Below, one piece after another: positions 12,450 to 24,486 of a stretch of 64,000 nt of DNA. Position 1 is the stretch's first letter. Each line of letters starts with the position of its first letter. The stretch spans positions 682,001-746,000 of the forward strand of contig JADANN010000433.1 in NCBI GenBank assembly GCA_018806985.1. The letters are read 5' to 3'. The DNA is from Angiostrongylus vasorum (lineage: Eukaryota; Nematoda; Chromadorea; Rhabditida; Metastrongylidae). The notes beneath the pieces were generated by a model that saw only the letters and a program-made list of their open reading frames with translations, was not told the origin of the DNA and did not search any database. A program made the position numbers and the translations under genes.

Positions 12450-13815
12450 CCATAGATTCTTCTTGTCCAGGGAAACTAAAGAATCCCAAAGACAATAATG
12501 CTTAAAAAATTTGCAAATAGATTAGTTTCGAAGATATTATCATCAGTATGGTCACTATGAAGAAGGGGTGTGTTGGAATAACATCATCTGCAAGAAAAAA
12601 CCTAGTGTTTGTTTAAGAGTTCAAGAAAAGCCGGGAGAATTTTGTAAAGTGTGAAGAGTTTTATGGGAACCAAACAGATAATATTAGTTTCTTACCGCGC
12701 TCAATTTCTTTATTTTTGCTTAATTTCTTACTTTAGGAAAGTTTCAAAACACAAAAACTTCTTTATCAAAGGGAAAATGGACTGGATTGATGGACATGGA
12801 TCAGCTAATTTTTTCGGAGTATCCTGTCCGTTCACTTAAATCCGTCAAATTCAGTAATCGTTGAAATCACCACTATTGGATTCCTAAACACGAGTGATCT
12901 TTCCATTTTACAGATATGTAAAAAACGACTTAGTTGAGTGGTTTTTCTGTGAAAGTCCAGACGCATATTTTTTTATTGGGTATAAGTGAAGCCGTATTGG
13001 GTATTAAGCACCGAATTGTAGTTAAGAGTTCGATAACGATTACTAAAAAGAATTCGTATATATAGGATTCAGTAAAATTCTATACGATGGTCTGAAACTT
13101 CAATGGATGCTTTTAAGCATTCAAGCGTTGGTGGTAGATGTTTACAGCAAATCAGAATATATTTCTCAAGTTTGGTTATCACATGTTCTTGGTGATCCCG
13201 CCACGAATGTATTTCAGGCAACAAACTTGATTCCTGTTTCTGCTGGTTCGGATTAAGTGATTACTTACGTATATAAGTAAACTTATTCGTACACACTTGC
13301 GTAGATATGCTTACAGATATGCCAATTCTATCCCGTACGTTGTCTCAGCTTCAAGTTGATAACCAAATGCATTGGAATTGCATGGAAGGCCATGGTGTCT
13401 TCAACAAATCCAGTACACTTTTAGCATAGTAGAACAAAAAAAAGCCGACTATAATCCCTCTCCATAACGTCCTGTGACTATTCCTAGGTCGAGAATTACA
13501 AGCCATGTTTTTGCAGATTTTTTTCTAGATTTTTAGCCACATGCAGAAATTTAAGCGCGGTTGCTGGTTTTGAAATGAGTGGACCACATTAAGAAGACCG
13601 TATACGCGGAAAAACTGATTGGAGATTTTACTGCTGCCCATGCGATTCATCCGATGATTAATATGAATGAAGGTGATAGAAGTAAACAGAATGGTTCATA
13701 TTCAAGGCCATGCACCTGAGTTCGCGCATCAAATGGGCGGGTTTTGCACGTAAATTTCTCGATTCTGCAGAGAGTACAAGTCAGACAGAGGCATCAGGAC
13801 AGTGAAAAGGTTAAA
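12450..13815. other. Spacer upstream of collagen 1
   Basis: AT-rich, no gene recognised. The last few hundred bases presumably carry promoter elements of the collagen, but no specific site other than the TATA-like box could be named. Confidence 0.35.
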
Positions 13816-13823
13816 CCTCGGCA

Positions 13824-13830
13824 ATATAAA
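13824..13830 (+). promoter_or_regulatory. TATA-like box of collagen 1
   Basis: ATATAAA lies 40 bp upstream of the collagen ATG at 13870, a spacing similar to those of the TATA boxes of collagens 2 and 3 (about 40-80 bp). Confidence 0.6.
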
Positions 13831-13869
13831 GAACGGCATAGATCGGCCACGGCACTGCACTCTGCCGCC

Positions 13870-14863
13870 ATGGATCTCGAACACCGCATTAGGGCCTATC
13901 GCTTCGTCGCTTATTCGGCTGTTACATTTTCTGTTGTTTCCGTGTTGTCGGTATGCATCACTCTTCCAATGGTGTACAACTACGTCCATCATGTCAAAAG
14001 AATCATGCATAACGAGATTAACTTCTGCAAGGGATCTGCTAAGGATATCTGGAGCGAAGTGAACAATCTTAAGAACCTCCCATCCGGAAACAGAACCGCA
14101 CGTCATAGCGGATACGTAAGCGGTGGCGCCTCTGGAGGAGGTGGTGGAGGTGGTGGAGGTGGAGGAGGAAACTGTAACTCTTGCTGTCTTCCTGGACCCG
14201 CTGGTCCTGTTGGAACTCCTGGAAAGCCTGGTCGGCCAGGAAAGCCTGGGGCGCCGGGTTTGCCAGGTAATCCAGGACGACCACCACAGCAGCCATGCGA
14301 ACCGATCACGCCACCACCGTGCAGGCCTTGCCCGCAAGGACCACCTGGACCACCTGGATTGGCGGGACCACCCGGAGACGCCGGAGCACCAGGTAATCCT
14401 GGTGCGCCCGGAAGTGGCGGACAACCTGGACCACCAGGACCTAAAGGACCTCCTGGAGCAAGTGGCAAGCCAGGCGCCGCTGGATCTCCTGGACAAGCTG
14501 GAGCACCTGCCATTTCTGAACCACCTGTGCCCGGACCACCAGGAGCGCCCGGAGCTCCAGGACCTCGAGGACCTCCTGGACCCGATGGACAACCTGGACA
14601 ACCTGGTGGCCGTGGTATGTTGAGTTGAACTTTTTTAATCTATGTTTGCATAGATATTTTACTTTCGGAACATTAACTTCGTTCTTTCAGGTCAGCCAGG
14701 ACCGAAAGGACCCATGGGACCGAACGGACAACCCGGAGCAGCCGGAAATCCAGGTGTACCCGGACAAGCTGGTCCGCCAGGATCAGCAGGAGAACCAGGA
14801 ATCTGCCCCAAGTATTGTGCCATCGACGGCGGAGTGTTCTTCGAGGATGGAACTCGCCGCTAG
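13870..14863 (+). CDS. Cuticle collagen 1 (intact)
   Basis: Encodes a nematode cuticle collagen, a secreted structural protein of the exoskeleton. Two exons, 13870-14614 and 14691-14863 (phase 1 junction inside a Gly codon), give 305 residues. Residues about 13-35 form a hydrophobic signal-anchor segment. RTAR at 75-78 is a likely subtilisin-type processing site. After a long polyglycine run and a CC pair comes Gly-X-Y repeat, interrupted once by [12 protein letters not shown], then more Gly-X-Y and the C-terminal [17 protein letters not shown] motif typical of this group. The start was chosen because it aligns with collagens 2 and 3; an in-frame upstream ATG at 13744 lies above the TATA-like box and is unlikely to be used. 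It is the only one of the three collagens with no frameshift. Confidence 0.93.
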
Positions 14864-14867
14864 TCAT

Positions 14868-16690
14868 TCAACCGGGCATCGTTTTTTGTATTTCTGTAGA
14901 AGACCTAGGGATAAAAGTTTTAGTGTCCAAGATATTTTCTGCACTAGAAAACCCATTACTGAAGGTCAAATTAGGTTATATCTGAGTACAAATGTTGGGC
15001 ACTCCATGAAATGAAAGAAAACTTCAGCGCTGTAAAGAAAAACGGTGTCCTCCATCGTCGGTGAATAAGATTTACTATTAGTGTGCTACACAGTTTCACA
15101 GTTTAGTTAAAAGTTTAAGATATTTTTTCAATAACGGAGTCGATAGCTCTAGACATAGACACTTATGTGTCGTTCAGGTGTCAATCAGAACACCGTTAAG
15201 CTTTTTCAAAAAAGAAAAAAATTGTGATTAAAAAAGCGTGCCGAGGAACTGTCATACTTCACGATGAGCTATCTCATGGTTGAAAATATTTAACGTTTTT
15301 TACCAAGTCGGGAATTCATGAGAAGCATTATGAATTTCCTATCATTGCTGTTATGAAGCTTTTTCCTAAGTAGAAGAAAATTTCACCTATTTTGATATAT
15401 TTAACTGGTATATGTAATATTTATTCTTAAAGAACAACTATTTAGTGAGGCGTTTCCCTTCAGTATCACTATCGTAATGGTCATCAATTTCTATCGAAAC
15501 AGACCTTTCGAAATCTTGTCCTAAATGAGATACATCGTGCTATTCGACCATGATCAAAGCAATGAACCTGTTGGAAAAAAAGACCTCTGGATTGTCAACA
15601 AAATTCTTGCTACAGCAATTTAAAAGAAGCGAACTCTTAAAAAACGGTTCAAAAAGTCCAAACGGACTTATATACCTGTTCTTCGTCTTTAAATTTACTG
15701 TACAATGCTAGCTAAATATAGCTTTGGACTGTATAAAACGAATTTGGAAACCATTCAGTGAAGAAATGAGTGCTTTACACTTCAACAGAAGACTTTGTCA
15801 TCACTTAAGAACAACAGGAAGCCTATAGCGAATCCCGCTTCCGTTTTCCCAACCTAAGTATCGAACCACTTTTAGTGTGAACGTTTTTGGTTGTGACTTC
15901 TCGTAGCCTTAAGGTAAATCGTTCAGATTCGATTTCATTTTGTTCCTAATTTCTCACTTATAAAGCTGCCGATTTTTGAAAAAGGTTCAGAAAAGTTGCA
16001 CCGCCATGGGATGAGGCTTCCTCAAGGACTGCTGAAATTTTTTGGACTATGTTTATTCATAGCTATACTTTCTTGCAGTAGATTTTAATCTCTGGTTAAA
16101 TTTCAATACAGGAGGCTCTTCCTGTTTAACTACGAATTCTTTCTGTTGTAAACTATAGTTTAACCATCGGGAATACTCGTATATATCCAGAAATAGTTGA
16201 AAGTTTTCAATGTTCCTGAAGACGTGGAAGGACGAACGTCAAGTAAGTCACGGAAAAGAGCAGGAGAACTCAATTTCAGAGAAAACGGATAATGGGTACA
16301 TCAGTTGACCTTCATGAAGATATTTATCGTAGCCGTCAGTAACCAACTATTTATAGGCTAGCTATCTGCGGTTTCAATGTTAGATTTTTTCCTACGATCT
16401 CTTTATTATTAAAAAAGTGTGTTTCCATTATTTTCTCCGTGAAAATAATAATAACTATTATTGTCCTAAAGTGTATACACTGCAGCTAAAACACAGTGTG
16501 GAACTAGCACTGTAAACCGACTTTCATTAAATTTCGGCGTAAAAGATACCGAGGTCTACTGAAAATCGGTTTGCAATGATATTTCTTCGCTACGTGCGAG
16601 CTGATCTTACACCAACTTCTGCTGGATGGATTACCCACTGAACAATAAATTGTGATCAACGCATAGTCACGTCAACAACAACCGCCCTGT
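14868..16690. other. Spacer between collagen 1 and repeats
   Basis: No gene recognised. The first part should contain the collagen 3' UTR; no clean AATAAA immediately follows the stop. Confidence 0.35.
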
Positions 16691-16890
16691 ATGGAAGAGT
16701 GCTGCCGAGTCAGTATGCCTCATTTGTGCGGTGTTCACTGAAGAAGATCCGTCTCGGTAGGATTACGAAGACGCCACATCGAGAAAATGAACAACTCTGG
16801 ATCATCGACTTGGATCATCAGCTCTAATGATGACGAAAACGTGAAAACGTTAGCCGAATGAATATGTGGTAGCGACTTCGTGTTATCTTA
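16690..16890 (+). repeat. Hammerhead-containing solo repeat, decayed
   Basis: The right part reads CAGCT, CTAATGA, a short stem, GAAAACGTTAGCC and a GAATGAATATG tail, matching the solo elements at 5040 and 18460. The core G5 is changed to A. Upstream GAAGACGCCACATCGAGA resembles the centre of the 3268-3490 element. Confidence 0.45.
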
Positions 16891-16894
16891 TCAG

Positions 16895-17765
16895 TGAAAG
16901 CAGGTACAGCTTGGAACTGTTTATTAGCTATCACAACTTCAGCCATGAAAATCACAGATTGGCAGAGCTTTGGTCGCAGGTTTTTTGCTCTATTATTTAG
17001 ATGAAGTTGTGGTCACGACGCCAGTGTAAGTCTACATAGAAGAATTGTACACTCTTTTTTTGTGTAAAAGAATTACGCGCTCTCTCATGATAAACGATAA
17101 AGCGTTCGGTGTTAACCAACATCTGAGAGATGTGCCATGCATGCGACCCCGCTCATGGCGTCCCTAACCGTGACTGAGTAAATGCCATGGCCAAAAAATG
17201 ATTTACGGCGACTTGTAAGGGTTGTAACGTGTCAGCGTTGAAGACATCGGAACAACGGAAGGCTTGTAGCTCTTGAGGCGAATCATCAAATCGGCGAACG
17301 ATTCAGTGTATAGTGATATTTGTTTCCAATTCCTATTAAATATGATGCTATTAACCCGAAGGCGCTCTTTTTAAATTTTCCCTATTTCTATATCCAAGCG
17401 ACTTATGCCTACGTGGTATGGGATTCGGAAGATCTCCTACCGGATTCCATGTCTTGGAGCCGTCTTACAAATGTATATCCAAATTTTTTGTTTGATTCAC
17501 CTGTAGTTTGAAAAGTTATCGCCTTCTCTCATCAATAATACCATTCAGTTGAATGATAATCAAGCATAATTTCCTTTTGAATACCACAATAGCCGTGCCA
17601 GCGCATTTCTAGCTTTTTATCTGAGGCATTTACCGGGTTTTTTTCGATAGGAAGTAGGATTGCTCTTTGCGATTCCAGTTCTTCTAGGACGGCAGTGATT
17701 ATAGCTATTGGTCCACCGAGAAGCAAGTATAGTGACAATATCGTAGAGTTTTTTTTTAAATATGA
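16895..17765. other. Spacer, no gene recognised
   Basis: Short ORFs only, including a 63-codon one at 17320 with no recognised similarity. Confidence 0.3.
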
Positions 17766-17769
17766 CCCA

Positions 17770-18118
17770 TCTTCACGTTTACTGTGCAGATCCCAGCACT
17801 TCTCACATTTGATTCGTTTCCTCTCATCCATTGTCTACGATGATCTTCCACCTTCTACGTGTGGCTTCGGTTGCTGCTTGAGGATTTTATTTCATCTTTA
17901 GTGTCGTAGAATGCTGGTCCAACAATTCTCCCTGGAGTCATGAGATAGCCGGGCTGGAGCGATCCCAATTGGATTGCAGTGAGTGATTTCTTCCCAGAGA
18001 AGTCCAGTACCAATTTCCCGACCCCGGAAGGATGAGAGATTTGGTTGGCCCGGAGCGCAATCGAACTAGCACCATGCTCGTGATGAGGGGACATCACTAC
18101 CACTGTGCTATCCTTACC
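17770..18118 (-). repeat. SINE-like family B, longest copy
   Basis: On the minus strand the head GATAGCACAGTGGTAGTGAT (A box) and CTAGTTCGATTGCGCTC (B box) is followed by CTCTCATCCTTCCGGGGTCG, ACTGGACTTCTCTGGGAAG, CTCCAGCCCGG and GTGAGAAGTGCTGGGATCTGC. It is the best guide to the family's structure; no protein is encoded. Confidence 0.6.
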
Positions 18119-18454
18119 CTCTATCGTAGAGTGAATTCCAGAAGTTGGAGATTGACCACGAAATCTATAACACCTACTTTTATTGCTTCGTTATTATCTA
18201 ACACTCTACCCATTCACCTATGAGTTATTTAGTTATACCAGTCCGTCGATAGAAGTGCATGGTATTTTGGAAGCGTCAGCGAATGAGCAAGAAGATAAAG
18301 GCGCTAGCTGATAATGATGCCGACTGCTGTTTAATGAATCGCCCCGAGAAAAAACCAGCGTTTATCATCGGAAAATCACTATCAACAGCGACAGCACTGT
18401 ATAAAAGAACAGAGACGAGTGAGTTTTGTCATTCGAGCGATCCTCCACTGCTTT

Positions 18455-18605
18455 GGACTCGATGCGACCACGAAGATTCACATCGGAAGAAGGATGAACT
18501 GTGGACAACTGAATCGGATTACTCTGGCTCTGAGGAAGGCGAAGGCGCCGAAACGTCAGCCAGATAAAGTCTTTTAACAGCCTCGTGTTAGGTTCTCAAT
18601 GAGAA
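18455..18605 (+). repeat. Solo hammerhead-bearing repeat
   Basis: Contains the best ribozyme-like motif of the window. It ends with ATAAAGTCTTTTAACAGCCT and CGTGTTAGG, a tail shared with the copies at 5100, 10900 and 32170. No PLE reading frame is nearby, so it is either a solo terminal repeat or a separate non-autonomous family. Confidence 0.6.
18523..18564 (+). ncRNA. Hammerhead ribozyme, apparently intact
   Basis: All core bases fit. Stem I is TCTGGCT (18523-18529) with AGCCAGA (18558-18564), 7 perfect pairs. CTGAGGA is at 18530-18536 and stem II GGCG/CGCC with AAGG loop at 18538-18549, preceded by one unpaired A. GAAA is at 18550-18553, then CGTC with predicted cleavage after C18557. Stem III exists only as the self-complementary ACGT, so it would be very short alone and better formed by two molecules pairing. 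This is the minimal type I design reported for Penelope-like elements. Activity is inferred, not shown. Confidence 0.78.
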
Positions 18606-18609
18606 AATG

Positions 18610-19610
18610 CACAAACGCTTACATTTTTGCGTGCTTTCTTCCGTTACAAAGATTTTCGACTACGGTGAGAGCCTGGCTTCACCGATCAGGAGAGTGCAAA
18701 CGCAAAAAGCATTTGGACATCTCATGAAATACTTCTTTTTCTATAAAGAAATTTTTTCTCTGAACAATGAGAAACTCTTTGAGTTAAATTTTTTTTTCAT
18801 CAGTAGGTGAATAAAGGCCATATGAATCACACTTAGAAAGTCGAATATAGCTTTGCGATCAATAGGTGCTCATGTGTCTCGTACATTAGTGTAAGGAACG
18901 ATTATTCATCGTTTCCAAGCAGAGATCCAAGATGACAGGACGTTTCTGGTGTTCACTTTTAGCGTTCAAAAGATCGGTTAATTGTAAATAACACTAAATC
19001 GATAAATGTATAGATACATATGCCTAGATATATATGCCACATTTTCTCATTTTAAGTGACGTAGGTTCACATCGTTTTACGGATAAGAGCACTTCTTTGC
19101 TTTCTATTCGTTTACTCGCGCACCCACTATCCACGAAGGGAATGGCCGCAGAACAGAGTTCAGGAGGGCGTAACCGTCATCTCAGAAAGTCACCTACAGA
19201 AACGATTGAACATGCTTGGGTTTCTTCTCAAGCAGCTGTATTATCCACTGGAATGTCTTGTAGATCATGGCGTGAAATTTCGACAGCGACGAAACACACG
19301 ATTTTTGAGGAGAGGTCGCCCAACTAGCTAGACAAGAGTATCGTGTCAAATCTAGTTCTCGAGTGACTATGGCTTAAAGTGACACATACCCAGCTGCATA
19401 AGAAAACTCTATGCGTTATGTTTTATGAACGAAACGACACGTCATAAACCTTGTTTTTACGAAATCTCGGCATATTACACATCCGATTCAAATTCCGACG
19501 CCGTTGATGCTTGGGTTACCCGTATGGGCGTGGCCAACATTGCATATAACGAAAAGGCTTGAGAATAGCATTGTGAATCAGGAGATTATTGACAAAGCAA
19601 GCCGCCGATC
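18610..19610. other. Spacer upstream of collagen 2
   Basis: No gene recognised. A 97-codon ORF at 19034-19327 lacks any recognisable motif. Confidence 0.3.
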
Positions 19611-19617
19611 TGGATGC

Positions 19618-19625
19618 TATATAAG
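19618..19625 (+). promoter_or_regulatory. TATA box of collagen 2
   Basis: TATATAAG lies about 40 bp upstream of the ATG at 19664, consistent with a short 5' UTR. Confidence 0.7.
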
Positions 19626-19663
19626 GAAAAAATCAACGTTAAGCGACAGTGGTTCCGTTCAAC

Positions 19664-20672
19664 ATGGACCTCGAACACCGTATTAAGGCCTATCGCTTTG
19701 TCACCTATGCGGCTGTCACTTTCTCAGTGGTTTCTGTACTGTCAGTGTGCGTCACCCTACCAATGGTGCATAACTATGTTCACCATGTTAAAAGAACCAT
19801 GCATAACGAGATTAACATCTGCAAAGGATCTGCCAAAGACATTTGGAGTGAAGTAAACCAGCTTAAAAACCTACCCTCTGTAAACAGAACCGCTCGACAG
19901 GCTGGATATGGTGACCTTGACGTCTCCAGAGGAAATACCAATTCTGGCGGAAACTGTAATGCCTGTTGCCTACCCGGACCTGCAGGACCACAGGGAACAC
20001 CTGGAAAACCCGGCCGCCCAGGAAAACCTGGAGCGCCGGGCTTACCGGGTAACCCAGGACGACCGCCGCAACAGCCATGTGAACCGATCACACCACCACC
20101 GTGCAAGCCATGTCCTCAAGGACCACCAGGACCACCTGGTTCACAGGGACCACCCGGAGATTCTGGAGTCCCCGGCTCACCCGGTGCACCTGGACAACAA
20201 GCTACCCCCTGGTCAACCTGGACCTAAAGGACCACCTGGACTTCCTGGAAAGCAAGGCTCTCCGGGTCCCAGCGGTCAACCTGGAGTGCCAGCTGCTTCC
20301 GAACCTCTTGTTCCTGGACAGCCTGGACCAGCAGGACAACCTGGACCGCAAGGACCACCTGGACCACCAGGGAGTCCTGGTTCACCTGGAGGACCTGGTA
20401 CGTTATTTCCCATGTTTCCTTCACTAGTGAATGTTAAGTGAAGACCTCGAATTAGTTTGACTGTCGCACTTTATTACGAAATGGTCTATTTGTTGCAGGT
20501 CAGCAAGGACCTAAAGGTCCACCAGGACCCGATGGCCAGCCTGGAGCTGACGGAAATCCTGGGGCTCCCTGGAGAACAAGGGCCGCGTGGTGGTGCTGGA
20601 GAGCCAGGTATTTGTCCGAAGTATTGCGCTCTTGACGGTGGAGTTTTCTTTGAAGACGGTACTCGTCGTTAA
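19664..20672 (+). CDS. Cuticle collagen 2 (two +1 frameshifts)
   Basis: Paralogue of collagen 1 with the same plan: hydrophobic N-terminus, RTAR processing site, CC pair, Gly-X-Y blocks, [12 protein letters not shown] interruption and a [17 protein letters not shown] end. Exons are 19664-20397 and 20499-20672. Two single-base insertions break the frame: five C's at 20205-20209 where four restore Gly-X-Y, and three C's at 20567-20569 where two do. Without the extra base the last exon would be 173 nt, exactly the length in collagens 1 and 3. Protein similarity is high on both sides of each break, so assembly or sequencing error, or very recent loss, is more likely than an old pseudogene. Instead of polyglycine it has a short [13 protein letters not shown] linker. 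Confidence 0.85.
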
Positions 20673-20714
20673 ACAAGTACTGCACACTAGTTCAAGACTT
20701 TAAGCGAGTGGTCT

Positions 20715-20720
20715 AATAAA
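20715..20720 (+). terminator. Polyadenylation signal of collagen 2
   Basis: AATAAA lies 43 bp after the TAA stop. Confidence 0.65.
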
Positions 20721-20724
20721 TGTT

Positions 20725-23060
20725 TCTCGAAGAAAGGATGTATTTTGTATCACAGCTAACAATAAGTCATATGGAGTCATGTTAAACGGTATATTTGTTC
20801 TACGATATAATTTAATCCAATCATTTGGAAAACTCATTCCTAAACAAGTTCGTATGATGCAATAATACTGGCATGTCACCAAGATGACTTTAAAAATAGA
20901 ATTTTTTTTCTAGTGAAACCCTGGCATTCTTTTAAAGACTACATGTTGTAAATACCAAGTAACGAATGAGACTTGTCTAAAATCCTTTGCTAAGTATTTT
21001 TTACGCACAAATCTTCCCATAATCAGTCTTTCCTCTCTAACCTTTCCTATTTCCCTTGGTGCTCCAAAAATTTTTGCGCCAATTGAAAAATGAAAAATCT
21101 TGCCTGTGAGGAACGAAGACTTCCTTGATGTCTTTAAAAAAGAACTGGAGGAAGAAAAAATCTGGAGCCACATACTTAACGGCGACGACGTTCTTCGATA
21201 AATGATACGAGCAGTTTTTTCAAGGACGTTAAGGTGGAAAGTAAATTTGCCCAACAGAAGGCACGTGCCGAATCAAAACAAGTTCATTGAAGAATTTTTT
21301 TTGCAACTACAGTTCTCAATGTTGGCGAACACCAGTGCAACATGACAGGATTTAAAATGCGAACTACTTTTCCTAAAGTTCTTAAAAATTATACTTGCTT
21401 TTTTAACGTCATCAATAATTACATTTTCCTTGCATATTAGGTTATGAGTGTATCAGCAAAATGGTCTTCATAAACCAAAGAAACGTTTCCAAAAAATTGG
21501 ACACATGCAACTTTGCTGTTCTTCTTACAAAATTTAAAAAACCTTACTTCTAAATGGGAAAACTGGAACGACGACGAGAATGGTATGTTGTGGTGATAGG
21601 AGTGATAAGCTTAACTGTAGAAGGAAAATATTTGACAAAATAACATAATGATACCTTTACTAAACAAGTAGCGAAAAAAACATGTCGCTTCAAAAATCGC
21701 TTAAAGCTTACCATAAGATAAAAGCATAATAAGAAAATTTTTTATATTTTATAAGCCATCACTTACAAAAAACCACATGAAACCGCTATTGTTCGAGACA
21801 ATAAAAAAAGAGATAAAAACCGATTGCCAAAAAAAAGATGTTAAAAACACCGATTGCCAAAAAAAAGATGTTAAAAACGTCTACAATAAGAAAAAAAGCT
21901 TTCTAATAGTTTTTTACATCTCGTGAACCAACGTTTCAATCAAGAACTTTATTGATGAGGTCAACAGAATCCGGTTTCCTCAATGTCAATGCCAAGGACC
22001 AATCTCATTCCAACGCAAGAAAGTAATAACCGCAGAAGAAGAAGGCCTAGAGAGATCGATTTTTTTTGTACCGTATACTGATTTACAATAACTGGTGTTC
22101 GGCTTGTCAAATCTCATTTCTTACGTTCATCTGGTCGTCCTCTTTTCAGCGATTCGTCGTCTTACAATGCCAATCCCCAGTTGGTTGGTGTAGCGAAAGC
22201 CGGTTGTGCTACGAGCCGTCAATCGGCTGGGACTGGTTTTTGCATAGAAAAATGTCGTAATTAAACGTGGTCCTAAAAATAATATCTTAAGAAAAGCTAA
22301 AAATACTACATCAAAAACAACCTTTTATTTGAGGAAAACTAGACGAGGTTTTTTTTTGTTCCTGCGCACATTAAGACTCCCTAGGAATTCGTTTTGTAAG
22401 ACAAAGTCGTCTTGTCTCGACATTGCATAAAAGCGTTTATCTCTGGAGGAAATGGAGAAGAAATCACTACAAAAAACACTCAACTGTTACTGTTTTATCG
22501 ATAGCTACATTGTTGACCAGCCGGTAAAGTCATTTACTGAAGGGATTTCGAGTTCACCCGATCATCAGCAATAAACGCCAAATGTTGCTTATAAGAAATT
22601 GGAACTCGTCCACAACTTTGTCTCTTACTCTTTTCACAAAGGTAAAAAGTGACATCGCGATGTCTCACGGTTTTCAACAAAATGAGCTTTCTATTTGTTC
22701 CAAACTATCGGATGGACGGATTATTTCAGGAAGTTGTTTCTGAGTGTTCAACTATAAGAAATGAAATGGCCCGAGTTATTTTGAATCAATTTTTCTCTTT
22801 TTTTTGAACTAATGCACACTTTACAAGAATTGATTTTGTTACTCCTCGCGAAATAAAAATGCAAAATTTCGTTTACTAAACTTTTTGATGACGTCATCGG
22901 CATTCTAATAGTTCGCGACATGAGTTTCTCATAAGAGATGATCAGCAGTTTGTCAATTTGAAAGGAACGCGCAGAAAAAAAACGAAACAAAACTGGATAA
23001 CAAGATTAAGAAAATTGTTGTGCGAAACCACATACAGTAACAAGGAAGAAAACAATAAAA
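20725..23060. other. AT-rich spacer with a 30-bp tandem duplication
   Basis: No gene recognised. The only structure noticed is the small tandem repeat at 21815-21878. Confidence 0.35.
21815..21878. repeat. Two-copy tandem repeat, period 30
   Basis: The unit CGATTGCCAAAAAAAAGATG followed by TTAAAAAC occurs at 21821 and again exactly 30 bp later at 21851. Confidence 0.9.
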
Positions 23061-23062
23061 GC

Positions 23063-23345
23063 TAAAAGGATAAAGCTCTCGGCGTTGATCAATCTCTGTG
23101 GGATGCGCCATGCATTCGACTTCACTAAGTATCGTTGGAGGTGATTGAGTGCATATCTGGCCTTCACAATGACTCGCGGTGGCCTACCGATGTATCGAGC
23201 CAGTGCTGCTATCCCCGCAGACAAGTCTGGTACCAATTTGCCGACCCCGGAGAGATGGAAGGCTTGGTGAGCCTTAAGCCTGGAATCGATCCAGTGTGTA
23301 TTGCAGGGCTCCTGCGAGCACGGCGCCACACCCGTTTACCCCCCT
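23063..23345 (-). repeat. SINE-like family A copy
   Basis: The + strand begins with the tail complement (GGATAAAGCTCTCGGCGTTG) and runs through TGCATTCGACTTCACTAAG, the CGCGGTGGCCTACCGATGTA block and a GGTACCAATTTGCCGACC block. It ends at the head with a B-box-like GGAATCGATCC. Well preserved. Confidence 0.8.
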
Positions 23346-23770
23346 CCTCTCTTGTGAGTGGGTAGGTCATCCAGAACTAACTATGATGCAAAAACGTGAT
23401 ATTCTGAGAAGATGGGTAATGTTTTATCAACATTATCTGCATAGCTTTAAAGTATTTGAAAATCTCATGTACAGCAATCTAATGAAAGTCTTCATGCAGG
23501 TGTAGAAAATGAAACATGTCCCAATTAAGTTGACATGAACGGAGTAGTTAGAGGTGGCCTGGATGCGTTAGTGATTAACGGTTCATATTGGCTTTAGGCC
23601 CACAAGCCCAAATTTCTCCGTGGTTTGCAAATTAGTATTAGACTTGTATAGTAAAAAGATCCGTCCAATCAATAACGGCAGGAAACCTCCTGAGTCGAAT
23701 ACCTCAAGCGGTCATTTGGTCGTGTAAATAAAAAAATAATGTTGGAGGATACAGGATGAAGGATACGGGA

Positions 23771-23808
23771 TATATATATATATATGCATATACATATATA
23801 TGTATAGA
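23771..23808. repeat. (AT)n microsatellite, interrupted
   Basis: Short AT dinucleotide run with TGCATATAC interruptions. Confidence 0.8.
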
Positions 23809-24039
23809 ATATGGTCCTATTAGCACGGGAATCTAACTTGAATGCGTTAACAGCCGGAGAGAAGTATGCTAATATAGTATCGCTAATTTTAGAAAACTGC
23901 TCAAAAGAATAACTGTGGTTTTTATACACTAATGAACGACCGATTCTCTACGTCTCCAAAACATTGGTAGGAGCTTAAAAAATATACACGCCAAAAAAAC
24001 ATGTAACAAAAAAACTCGGTAGAAGATGGGATCGGCAGG

Positions 24040-24300
24040 GCCAAGAAAATCCACCCACTATGCCTCATTTACGAACTCTTCACTGGAGCCATCCTAAACA
24101 CGATTAAGAGAACACTGGACGAGGGAGAGCCATGTGAGGGAATAGGGTATCGAAACGGATTTACTACGATAGACCACATCCACACGATAACACGACTCAC
24201 TGAAATATCGGTGAGAGTGCAATAAACAGTTCAGTCTCACTATCATCGATTTAAAGAAGGTCTTTGACTCAAATGAGACAGAAATGATTATAGAAGTTCC
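24040..24300 (+). mobile_element. RTE-type LINE fragment
   Basis: Matches part of the RTE reverse transcriptase at 29270-29480. Shared pieces include GGAGCCATCCTAAACACGAT, AACACTGGACGAGGGAGAGC, TTTACTACGATAGACCACAT and CACACGATAACACGACTCAC. Several frame breaks are present, so it is a dead 5'- and 3'-truncated copy. Confidence 0.75.
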
Positions 24301-24486
24301 GCACAAACCCGGAGTTACTTCTCAGCACGTTAAGAGCCTTAACGAGCCGCGTAACCACTTCACAGTAAGGAAAATCGCCATTCTACTAACAAAGCAATTT
24401 CCGTTGCACTTTCATAACTCTTTTCAGCCATTCTTCGTATTCTTGTTGAGCAAACGCGAGGTGTTATTTTATTCTTCATTCACGAA

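Noticed and set aside
13744..13869. In-frame upstream ATG extending collagen 1 by 42 residues
   Set aside because: The extension lies above and across the TATA-like box, is not shared by collagens 2 and 3, and the ATG at 13870 aligns with theirs.
13729..14601. 290-codon minus-strand ORF over collagen 1
   Set aside because: Shadow frame of a Gly-Pro-rich coding sequence; composition is Ser/Arg/Trp rich with no known motif.
20910..21254. 114-codon minus-strand ORF after collagen 2
   Set aside because: No recognisable motif; low-complexity Lys/Phe/Ser rich, consistent with AT-rich spacer.
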